A stretch of DNA of 10,897 nt, taken from Fragilaria radians (taxonomy: Eukaryota > Bacillariophyta > Fragilariophyceae > Fragilariales > Fragilariaceae). The notes beneath the pieces are model-generated. The model had not been told where the DNA came from and did not search any database. It saw only the letters and a program-made list of their open reading frames with translations. The stretch covers positions 1 through 10,897 of the forward strand of contig CAAAJI010001282.1 in NCBI GenBank assembly GCA_900642245.1, given 5' to 3'. A program made the translations under genes and the position numbers. Position 1 is the stretch's first letter. Each line of letters opens with the position of its first letter. Shown in pieces: positions 1-6,881 of the stretch.

Positions 1-139
1 TTCTATCGCTAACTAGGATGTCTTCTCTTCACTGTTCTCACATGTAACAAATAACCTCGCTTAATCTCCCATAAACTAAAGTATCCTTAAAAGTAAAGAA
101 TATTGGTGATGCAATCCGATACCCTACCTATCTCCAATA
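1..139 (-). repeat. Probable start of a Copia 3' LTR (cut by window edge)
   Basis: On the minus strand, directly after the stop codon of the RNase H fragment (141..143), the sequence begins TATTGGAGATA. This resembles the TGTTGGAGATA that opens the better-defined LTR at 2725, with the usual TG end changed to TA. The rest of the stretch has no reading frame and shows no clear similarity to the other LTR. The far end lies outside the window, so length and terminal CA cannot be checked. It is called an LTR only from its position after pol and its first 11 bases. Confidence 0.35.
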
Positions 140-142
140 TTC
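98..142. repeat. Inverted repeat with perfect 9-bp arms at the pol/LTR border
   Basis: GAATATTGG at 98..106 and CCAATATTC at 134..142 are perfect reverse complements around a 27-base loop. The right arm overlaps the putative LTR start of the minus-strand Copia fragment. It could fold as a hairpin in the transcript, but the arms are short and AT-rich and may be accidental. Confidence 0.4.
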
Positions 143-655
143 AGCCATTCGAATCTTCCATCTTACCTAAGAAATTACTTACGTGTTTCGTGTAAGCATC
201 CTTACTCACATTTTTAGTAAACAGATTGGCATCGTTCTCAACAGGTTTAACAAAAACAACTTTGATGAAATCATCATCAAAAGAAAGCATCAACAATGTG
301 TTCCCAAACAAAATGATACCTGGTGTTGACATGTTGTGTGCGAACTCCAGAACTGGAATTCTTGGCCATAACAATTGCCCCCACATTGTCACACCTCACA
401 ATAATTGCAAGCTTCACTTCAATGAACATACTCCTCAACAAATAAAAAGTAAAACGGATTTCTTTTACCGCTTCCAACATTGCCACATACTCTGCCTTGC
501 TGCTTGACAGTGTAACACCCTTTTGAGCCTTGGATCTCAGCAGATTGGGACTCCAAGCAAAATACATAATGAGTCCAGTGACACTGATTCTGGACTCAGG
601 GTCTCCTGCCCAATCACTGTCACCATACGATACCAAGTCCAAAGTCTCACTCTCA
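141..655 (-). pseudogene. Copia RNase H fragment, frameshifted
   Basis: This is the C-terminal part of a Ty1/copia pol polyprotein. The RNase H degrades the RNA strand of the RNA/DNA hybrid during reverse transcription in the virus-like particle. Reading leftward from about 655, the frame shows GDSDWAGDPESRISVTG, then LLRSKAQKGVTLSSSKAEYV, RCDNVGAI and NTRYHFV, the usual order of Copia RNase H motifs. The frame stops near 277 and coding continues in a second frame with ENDANLFTKNV and a stop at 141..143. The break looks like an extra ~13 bases around 275..292. The catalytic acidic position usually read as TEAEY is SKAEY here. Everything upstream (RT, integrase) is missing: at 655 the sequence switches to a plus-strand Copia fragment. 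Clearly dead. Confidence 0.85.
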
Positions 656-656
656 T

Positions 657-1934
657 GTGTTTGAGTTACTTTACGATACTAAACCCATCCTGCCTGAGGA
701 ACTTAAAACATTTGGCAAAGTTGGTGTTGTCACCACCAAGGATAAAATCCAAGCAAAGTTAGCCAATCGTGGAACACCGTGCATCTTTGTTGGTTATGCG
801 GAAAATCATTCCAAGGATGTATACAGGATGTTAAATCTTGAAACAAATGCAATAATCAACTCTAGAGACATTATTTGGTTGAAGAAGATGCACACGGACT
901 GGTTAAAGAATAAGTTGATGACAATTACTGATGAAGAAGAAGATGGTATTGAGCTTCCTACTGGCAACAAAAGGAACTTTGTCTCCAATGATGATGAAAA
1001 AGTTAAGAAGAACAGAGACGAAAGGGTTATTTGTGCAATGAAGAAGTTGGAAAGCTGGCTTAACCCACAAGCGGCAAACGTTATAGAGGATCATGATCAT
1101 GGAAGGGAGATCTTGCTAGAGCAAGTTAATTTAGCTCTTTTTACTACAGATTTTGTGAAAGAACCTTCAAGTATTGAAGAAGCAGAAGAAGCAATTAATA
1201 AAGAATTAAACAAAATGACTAAAAGAGGAGTTTGGGAAGTTATTGATGAGCAAAACGTTCCAAATGATCGACGGTGCATTAAGCACAAGTGGATTTTTAA
1301 AGTAAAGAGGAATGGAGTTTTTTGCGCAAGACTCGTTGCGTGCGGATACAGTCAAGTTCCAGGAATAGATTTCACGGAAAGTTTCGCTCCTGTACTTAAT
1401 GATGTAAATTTCAGGATAATGCTCACAGCAAAAATTGTTTGGGATATGACTTCTACGGTTGTGGACATTGAAACTGCATTTCTTCATGGCAACTTGGATG
1501 AAGAAATTTATATGGATGTACCTTTAGGCTTATCTACTGGGCCTAACAAGAAATTGCTCCTACGAAAGACTATCTACGGTCTAGTACAAAGTGCTAGGAA
1601 GTTTTATGAGAAACTAATTGATGTTTTAAAAGTTATTGGATTTGAAGGAAGTAAATCAGATCCTTGTTTGTGGACAATGTGGGATTCAGTCGTGAATCAC
1701 ATGTTGATTGTTGGAATCTATGTTAATGTCTGCTTGATAATTGGAAAAGAATCAAGTGTTTCTAGTTTACTTGAAGAGTTGAAGAAGCATGAATTTAACC
1801 TGAAGATTGAGAAAAATGTGAAGGAGTATTTAAGTTGTTGCATTGTAGAAACGAAAGAAGAAGGAAAACTCACCATGATTCAGCCGCACTTGTTGACTCG
1901 TTTGACTCAAAAATTTGGAGAGGAAATCAAATGA
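657..1934 (+). pseudogene. Copia pol fragment: integrase C-terminus and reverse transcriptase (inactive)
   Basis: This frame of 425 codons carries the middle of a Ty1/copia polyprotein. Residues 1..80 match the integrase C-terminal region (LLYDTKPILPEELKTFG, IFVGYAENHSKDVYRMLN, INSRDIIWL). A charged linker follows, then the RVT_2 reverse transcriptase from about residue 188, with WIFKVKRNG, ARLVACGYSQVPGIDF, ESFAPV and VDIETAFLHGNLDEEIYM. The first catalytic Asp is kept (residue 270), but the YVDD box reads YVNV (residues 355..358, bases 1719..1730), so both other metal-binding aspartates are lost. The 5' end is broken at about 655, so Gag, protease and the integrase core are absent, and GTG at 657 is not a real start. 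The frame ends at an in-frame TGA (1932..1934), after which homologous coding continues. Confidence 0.9.
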
Positions 1935-2704
1935 ATGTGGAAGTCTTTTACGCCTGGTACTCCAAGATTCAAAATTCTGAAGTCTACAAATGATATTGAA
2001 GCACTTGATAATGAACACCAGACAAAATATTGTTCTGGAGTGGGCATTTGTTGTATGTGACCAAGTACTCAAGTCCAGACATCAGTAACATTGTTCAGGA
2101 ACTTTCAAAATGTATGGATTCCGCATCTTGGGGGTCTTATCAAGAACATTTACGCGTTATAAAATTTGTTGATGACACTAAATCATTTGGATTGAAGGTA
2201 AAACCAAGACTTAATGATGATCTTAAGATTTTCTGCGATAGTGATTGGGCGGGAGACCCAGAGACAAGGATTAGCGTGACTGGATTTGTTTTTTATCTGT
2301 TGGACATACCTGTTTGTTGGCGCTCAAAATCTCAAAAAGGTGTCACATTGTCGAGCACTGAAGCGGAATATGTGGCACTTTCCGAAGCTGTCAAGGAAGT
2401 CAAGTTCATTTATTACTTGTTGAGTGACTTTCATATCAAAGTCAAGCTTCCCATTGTTATAAAGACTGACAACATTGGCGCAATGTTTATGGTCAGGAAA
2501 TGCATCAACTGGTGTTCGTATAAGGCACGTGGACACTCGGTATCATTTTGTTCGTGAATTCATTGAAGACGGATTATTAAAGTTAAATTTGTTCGGTCTG
2601 TTGAGAATGACACAAACATTTTCACCAAGAACATTAGCCATGATTTGTATGTGAAACATACAAAGAACTTTCTGGCTGACAAGGGAAACTTTAGTACCGG
2701 TTGA
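1935..2704 (+). pseudogene. Copia pol tail: RT connection and RNase H, three frameshifts
   Basis: This is the direct continuation of the preceding pol fragment past the TGA. The same frame goes on with SFTPGTPRFKI to about 2040, then shifts one frame into HLLYVTKYSSPDISNIVQEL and the RNase H: FCDSDWAGDPETRISVTG, WRSKSQKGVTLSSTEAEYV and KTDNIGAMFM. Catalytic Asp, Glu and Asp are all still present. A second shift at about 2485..2500 leads to ASTGVRIRHVDTRYHFVREF, and a third near 2585 to ENDTNIFTKNISHDLYVKH and a TGA stop at 2702..2704. The protein tail is immediately followed by a polypurine tract and LTR, as expected for the end of pol. The lineage is the same as the minus-strand RNase H at 141..655. 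It is a pseudogene despite the intact RNase H active site. Confidence 0.88.
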
Positions 2705-2711
2705 TCTTTTC

Positions 2712-2724
2712 AGGATAGGAAGGG
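2712..2724 (+). other. Polypurine tract of the nested Copia element
   Basis: AGGATAGGAAGGG, with 12 purines of 13, ends exactly one base before the LTR start TGTTGG and eight bases after the pol stop codon. This is where the plus-strand primer of an LTR retrotransposon is expected. Position, composition and adjacency all agree. Confidence 0.7.
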
Positions 2725-2934
2725 TGTTGGAGATATCCTTCAAGAGCAACCGTTTTAGATTTATTTGTTTAGGGTTTATCCATTAGGGATGATTAAATTG
2801 AAGTATTGTGATGAGTGATCTTTTATGTAAAATTCAATTTAGTAACTACAACTTTGAAAACTATATTACGAGAAAACATATTTCTCTTTCAGATCTTCCT
2901 TTTCTTTCTTTGCAGGCTTTGGACTATTTCAACA
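2725..2934 (+). repeat. 3' LTR of the nested plus-strand Copia element, about 210 bp
   Basis: It begins TGTTGGAGATATCC and ends GGACTATTTCAACA, giving the TG...CA ends and a 5-bp terminal inverted repeat (TGTTG/CAACA) typical of Copia LTRs. The left end abuts a polypurine tract. The right end abuts minus-strand integrase coding sequence of another element, whose recognisable frame (MSYWILPIS) stops exactly here. That fixes the boundary from the outside. The five bases that follow, GATAT (2935..2939), should be the target-site duplication; the partner copy would lie left of the window. No second LTR is present here to compare. Confidence 0.65.
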
Positions 2935-3575
2935 GATATTGGTAAGATCCAATATGACATTATTGGACCAACCCGGTGTGAAACTCCTAACATTCTGCCT
3001 AATTGGGTTTCACCATAGCCAGAATTGCTTTTGTAGAGCACCCAATCATATAATCCAAAATCAAAGTACTCAGAGATGTCCGGTGTATCACCAGTAATAA
3101 TTTCTATTGGTTTTCTTCCATTGGAGTGGTACAATGATGATGTTGTGCGTTGCATTAATTCACACACCCATATGACTCCATAGTCCCAAAGTTGTTTTGG
3201 CATGTTGGTTGCTTGCATCAATCTGAACCATTTCTTGCAAATTTCTCTGATGACTCCCTCTGCAGGATTTTCTTTATGTCACCTTGGGCTTGAGATATAT
3301 AGGTTAATATCATAAGTACGGCAACCTGTTCAATAGCTCCATCAACAATCAGCTTTCTTCGGATTCCCCAATCCATGGAGAACTGTCTTAATGAATCTGC
3401 TGACTTGGTTTTATTTACTTGGGGATATGTCTGAGCAAATCCACTCTTATGCGCAAAAATGTATGCGCAAGTATTTCCATGCAATGACTTTGTACGAGCC
3501 ATGTACAGATCAGCAAACTGATGATTTAGGTATTTCCGATAGAACATTCTGTCATTTCGGTATCTCCGGTAATAA
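2935..3575 (-). pseudogene. CoDi-like Copia integrase, broken
   Basis: This is the integrase part of the older, HADTC-type Copia element; it would insert the cDNA into the genome. Reading leftward: RRYRNDRMFYRKYLNHQFAD, TKSLHGNTCAYIFAHKSGFA, FSMDWGIRRKLIVDGAIEQ (the Asp of VDG is a likely DDE residue), then YDINLYISSP, a TGA at 3279..3281, and HKENPAEGVIREI (third DDE residue, Glu). Further on come LWDYGVIWVCELMQRT, GDTPDISEYFDFGLYDWVLY and LGVSHRVGPIMSYWILPIS. The stretch from about 3570 to 3320 is in a shifted frame relative to Gag-protease upstream and the integrase C-terminus downstream, so two compensating frameshifts exist. About 10-15 residues seem missing after DGAIEQ. The left end is cut by the LTR of the nested element. 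Confidence 0.85.
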
Positions 3576-4418
3576 AGCAGATCTTGAGAATGTCTGTGTT
3601 GTGGTGTCCAATGTATCCTGCGCTTGCTTAATGCCAATGCGCCATTGATTGCTTAGATCTGATGCTGTGATGACTGAGTGTCTTTTCTTGGATATGAAGG
3701 TCTTGATTGATGGCACATCTATGGATGAAATCCTGGTAATCTGCTTTACCTGCGGTTTGAACTCATAATCACCATATACTGTAGAGATGTAAGACAAATA
3801 GAAGGAATCCGAGTTTTTTAAATTCTCTCTATCTCCAAGTACATAAGCAGCCTGTAAGTCAAAGCCTTCTTGGTCAATCTCAGTGGTAACCACTTGACCG
3901 AGAGTAACTGTTGATGGGTTCCAATTGCCTGGGGAAGTCAAAACCACGTGATGACAAGTTTGTAGGTTCTTTTCAGAAGGAGCATGTGAATCTGCATAGA
4001 CTACAGTCCCCTTGCTTAGTAAAGGTATTGAAATCTATGAAACAGGATCCGTGATATGCATTCCTCCTTTATCATAGGGATTGTCACAAACGTCAATTTG
4101 AAAGTGTCTTAATTGATTTGGATTGATCAATGAATGATGCATTCTATTACCATACCATAGTCCCTCATTAATTACTAATATATAAGTCTCTCCTGTGTCT
4201 TGATCTTGTACCGCGGTTGCACCTTGTACAATCGGTATATCTTTGATTGCCTCATAATCCTGGGAGTATGGATATACATCACATACCCTACCACTGTATT
4301 CTAAAATAAGAAAATTGATACCCAACACGCATGTGTCCGCGTGTGTATCCATTTCCATTTGTCCATATCCTCCACCATCTTTAATATAATTGTCATGGGC
4401 CCTAGTAGCTGCTTGCAT
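3552..4418 (-). pseudogene. CoDi-like Copia protease and pre-integrase region, one nonsense codon
   Basis: The aspartic protease that matures the Gag-Pol polyprotein. The active-site motif reads EMDTHADTCVLG, the HADTC-type site characteristic of diatom Copia elements in place of the plain DTG/DSG triad of many other families. It is followed by LINPNQLRHFQIDVCDNPYD, another hallmark of this lineage. The frame meets a TAG at 4035..4037, then continues in the same frame (SIPLLSKGTVVYADSHAPS, then LTSPGNWNPSTVTLGQVV) into the region leading to integrase (WRIGIKQAQDTLDTTTQTF). It ends at 3552 after a frameshift near 3570. It is in frame with Gag upstream, separated by a TGA. The active-site residues are intact, but the stop and downstream damage make it a relic. 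Confidence 0.82.
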
Positions 4419-5156
4419 TCTTACTTCACGTTGTGCAGAAGAAAGAATTTGGCTAACTTGGCCTGACCATCAAAGGGTTTTCTTGAGGATGGCCTCGGAT
4501 TTTCCACCAAGGGCCTTGTCAGCACTTGCGCTGCCAATAGTACTTGTACTGCCCTTTTCATCTCCAATAGCCTCTGCAATACGGTAGATGTCTTTATTGG
4601 ACAAAGATATGGGGTTTGATAGTGTGGTGATTTCACTAATCACCAACTTTGAACTTCCTTTGAAGCCAATCTTTTCACGGTATCTTTGGATTGACTCCCT
4701 CTGTTCCTTGGTTAAGCCTCTCCGGGTTACCCTATCAATATAATGTCCACCAGTTGAAATTTTCTTGCCAAAGTTGAATTTACTCTTCACCTTGTGCATT
4801 ACCCCATTCTGTCCGCTATATTTGGGAAACTTGGTCTTGGATTTGTAATTCATTCCCATGGTAGTAGCGGCAATGTTCCTGCCCTCACTCTGCATGTAAT
4901 CAGGAGATCTGGCTAATGTTGACATGAGTGAGTTCTTGGCAGTTGCATGAGTCAGAGTTCCCATTGTATGCTGGAATTGTAGGCTGGTGACTGCTGCCTG
5001 GAGGTTTGGAGCATGTACTCTATCCAATAAGAAACGAATCTTTGCTGACTCCTGAAATTCTTCTTTCTCTTGCTTGTAGGTCTGAAACATCACTTGCATT
5101 CTGCCCAAAAATGCTGAGAATTTCATGGAGCGTTCCTTCATGTAGTAATCAAGTCC
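4419..5156 (-). pseudogene. CoDi-like Copia Gag, 5'-truncated
   Basis: Gag is the structural protein of the virus-like particle. The frame is open from 5156 leftward, with the first Met at 5141. Near its N-terminus it has FSAFLGRMQVMFQTYKQEKE and AKIRFLLDRVHAPNLQAAVT, a capsid-like helical pattern seen in Copia Gag proteins of this group. A basic region follows, rich in K/R (NYKSKTKFPKYSG, KVKSKFNFGKK), and then a variable linker. A TGA at 4470..4472 interrupts the frame, but the next 17 codons (including QILSSAQREVR) stay in frame with the protease at 4418, so Gag and protease were one continuous frame. The usual N-terminal part of Gag and the 5' LTR are absent: around 5141..5156 the sequence switches to a plus-strand RT fragment. 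Confidence 0.8.
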
Positions 5157-5447
5157 TTAGAAAAAAACTATTTATTGAAGAATGTAGGCATTCCTGAGTA
5201 CTATTTAGTTGGAAATGTGGAATTTCTCGGTGATGCATGGAAGAATCAAGGTTTAGGATTAGCTATCTCAGCCAGAACCTATATCCAAAATGTCATTCCT
5301 AAATTTGAGAACCTTTTTGGGAAAGAACTGGAACCCATCAGGACTCCCATGAGTGAAGGGTATCATCCGGAAGTAGATGATACGCCATTATGTACTGATG
5401 AAGATTCAGCTCAGTATAGATCTATAATTGGAAGTTGCATTTGGATT
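5142..5447 (+). pseudogene. CoDi-like Copia reverse transcriptase C-terminal fragment
   Basis: The plus-strand frame open from about 5142 reads IKSLEKNYLLKNVGIPEYYL, then GNVEFLGDAWKNQGLGLAIS, YIQNVIPKFENLFGKELEP and SEGYHPEVDDTPLCTDED, ending YRSIIGSCIWI. This is the RT thumb/connection region of the HADTC-type Copia lineage. The catalytic palm (YVDD) is missing on the 5' side, where the sequence switches to minus-strand Gag. Homology stops abruptly at CIWI (about 5447), where a non-coding patch takes over and a TAG follows at 5460..5462. The fragment could come from the same element as the minus-strand Gag-integrase block, after an internal inversion. Confidence 0.8.
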
Positions 5448-5556
5448 AGGAAGAATATTTAGGATAAATGTACGTGGAAACAAAGAATAGTTTTATGAAG
5501 AAGTTTAATAAGTTCAAGATCAGGAGTAAGTAAGATGAACTGTCAGATATTAGCGG
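5448..5556 (+). repeat. Non-coding patch matching the element's 3' UTR/LTR (copy A)
   Basis: The stretch between the RT fragment and RNase H is an imperfect direct copy of 5989..6101. The best block is GATG(A/T)AC(T/A)GTCAG followed by ATATTAG(C/G)GGAGTAGAA, 24 of 27 bases identical by eye. Weaker collinear matches run leftward (CAAGATCA, AAGAAGTT, TTAGGAT, AGGAA). Roughly 130 codons of connection region normally found here are missing. Similarity ends at AGTAGAA, shared by both the patch source and the RNase H coding sequence. Confidence 0.6.
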
Positions 5557-5880
5557 AGTAGAATTGCCACAGAACTCATTTTGGAAGTAAGGTTCATGTT
5601 GAGGTCATTGGGTGTGGCATTAGATGGACCTACTCTAATATTAGGAGATAATATGTCAGTGGTTTTAAATACTTCAGTTCCTTCAAGTGTCTTGAAGAAA
5701 AAGCATAATGCCATTGCTTACCATCATGTCCAGGAGGCTATTGCCACTAAAGTGATGAAGTTTGCATATGTAAAGAGTGAAGAAGATGTCAGTGACATCA
5801 TGACAAAGCCCTTAAGTAATGAAACATTTTGTCATTTTGTCAAGAATTGGTTGTGCTGTGTTCCCAAAACAGAAAAATGA
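5557..5880 (+). pseudogene. CoDi-like Copia RNase H, C-terminal part
   Basis: Frame from about 5557: SRIATELILEVRFMLRSLGV, then TLILGDNMSVVLNTSVPSSV, KKKHNAIAYHHVQEAIATKV and FAYVKSEEDVSDIMTKPLSN, with stop TGA at 5878..5880. This matches the RNase H of the HADTC-type Copia lineage, including the catalytic Asp in GDNMS and the late Asp in VSDIMTKPL. The N-terminal third of the domain, with the first catalytic Asp, is missing and replaced by a non-coding patch. The stretch itself has no stop or frameshift, so it is younger or less decayed than the Copia RNase H at 141..655. Its stop codon probably is the original pol stop. Confidence 0.83.
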
Positions 5881-6071
5881 AAGTTAATAATATGTTTAGG
5901 ATATTTCAGTGATTAGGATATATATATTTAAAAAGGAAGATATGAAAAAAAATTTAAAAAAATCAGAATAAAGAGAATTAGATGCATGAGGAACAGAATT
6001 AGGATTCAATTATGTAAGAAAATCAAGAGAGAATTTATTAAGAAGTTGTACAAGATCAAAGGTATTTCAGA
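5881..6071 (+). other. Presumed 3' untranslated region of the CoDi-like element
   Basis: A very A-rich stretch follows the pol stop and has no reading frame. It holds a short purine run (AAAAAGGAAGA, about 5931..5941) that could be the polypurine tract, in which case the LTR would start earlier than proposed below. From 5989 it is the source or sister of the patch at 5448..5556. Confidence 0.4.
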
Positions 6072-6338
6072 TGTACAGTCAGATATTAGGGGAGTAGAAG
6101 GAAATATTATTTACGTACGTATTGTTTACAGTTAGTACGGTCAATCAGTATTGAGTAGAGTTAGGGAATTGACGTATCCCTAACCTTGTTAAAGAAATGA
6201 TACTTGTAGACCAAAAAGGCATAAGGATCAGGGTCAAGGTTCGGAGCTCAATTCACCTCCATACGATTGAAGTTCTTTTGAGTTCTTTTGCATTCTAAGA
6301 ATTTCCATGGAGAATATCTTTTGTACATCTTACGTACA
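6072..6338 (+). repeat. Tentative 3' LTR of the CoDi-like element
   Basis: Starts TGTACAGTCAGATATTAGG and ends CTTACGTACA, giving TG...CA ends and a 5-bp terminal inverted repeat (TGTAC/GTACA). Length (267 bp) and position after pol suit a Copia LTR. Inside is a perfect 10-bp tandem duplication, AGTTCTTTTG at 6271..6280 and 6281..6290. No partner LTR lies in the window, and no clear polypurine tract precedes 6072, so the borders are uncertain. Confidence 0.35.
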
Positions 6339-6458
6339 ATAATACCACAGTATATTTGAACAGGAGATCTTCAAAATGTTCACAAGAATAGATTTAGTTA
6401 ACTAATTTATAGTCTCACAATTTACGCAAAATAAAATTTTACATCAGATTTATTTTAG
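6339..6458. other. AT-rich spacer, nothing recognised
   Basis: This stretch separates the transposon block from a possible orphan exon. It has no convincing frame. It ends in a pyrimidine-rich run and TTTTAG (6453..6458), which could serve as a plus-strand splice acceptor. Confidence 0.4.
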
Positions 6459-6632
6459 AACAAATTTATCTTTCAACCTAATCCAGACATTGGGTTACCT
6501 CCATTTAGTGCAGAAACAATATATCAGCATGGCAAGGATGATTTCAACTTGGAAGGAAAGATGTTTGTTTTGAAGCCTCCCAAAGTTGCTGTTTCAAGCA
6601 AACAAATTAACTCAATCAATCTTCTGATTTAA
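6459..6632 (+). pseudogene. Possible orphan 3'-terminal exon, 57 codons, unknown product
   Basis: A frame opens right after TTTTAG and runs to TAA at 6630..6632. The peptide contains FQPNPDIGLPPFSAETIYQH, then GKDDFNLEGKMFVLKPPKVA and SSKQINSINLLI. Its composition (balanced charge, several Pro and Gly, few rare residues) looks more protein-like than neighbouring random frames. The upstream TATTTTAG fits a splice acceptor. There is no in-frame ATG before residue 35, and no upstream exon is visible; anything 5' of it would now be transposon. I do not recognise the family. It could be the remnant of a host gene cut by the CoDi-like insertion, or a chance frame. Confidence 0.3.
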
Positions 6633-6881
6633 TGAATAATTTCATGTCCAATCATGTCTTTCAATGAATGCCAAGACCTATTTAATCTGTAGACAATGCA
6701 TGTCCAACATAGGCAGACAATAAAGGGTAAGTGGCATTTGAGAATGATCATGGAAAGTATAAACAATGAAATGTGCAACAGCATTAAGATGTCATAATCT
6801 GTTAATCTTCTACGTATTTGTTACGCATTCAAACTTATCCAGGTTAAGTTATAACACTTTAAGCTTCTTAATCTTCATGTT
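6633..6881. other. Intergenic / 3' flank of ATP synthase alpha gene
   Basis: No frame or RNA gene recognised. In the minus direction this is the 3' UTR and termination region of the ATP synthase gene. No element of the transposon block extends into it, so insertions stop at least 500 bp from the gene's stop codon. Confidence 0.5.

Noticed and set aside
3391..3648. Plus-strand frame of 85 codons in the integrase region.
   Set aside because: It is antisense to clear integrase coding sequence and has no independent features.
4421..4636. Apparent frameshifted continuation of Gag ending KFFLLHNVK.
   Set aside because: The frame of Gag past the TGA at 4470 leads directly into the protease with 17 in-frame codons, so a simple nonsense codon explains the break and no frameshift is needed.
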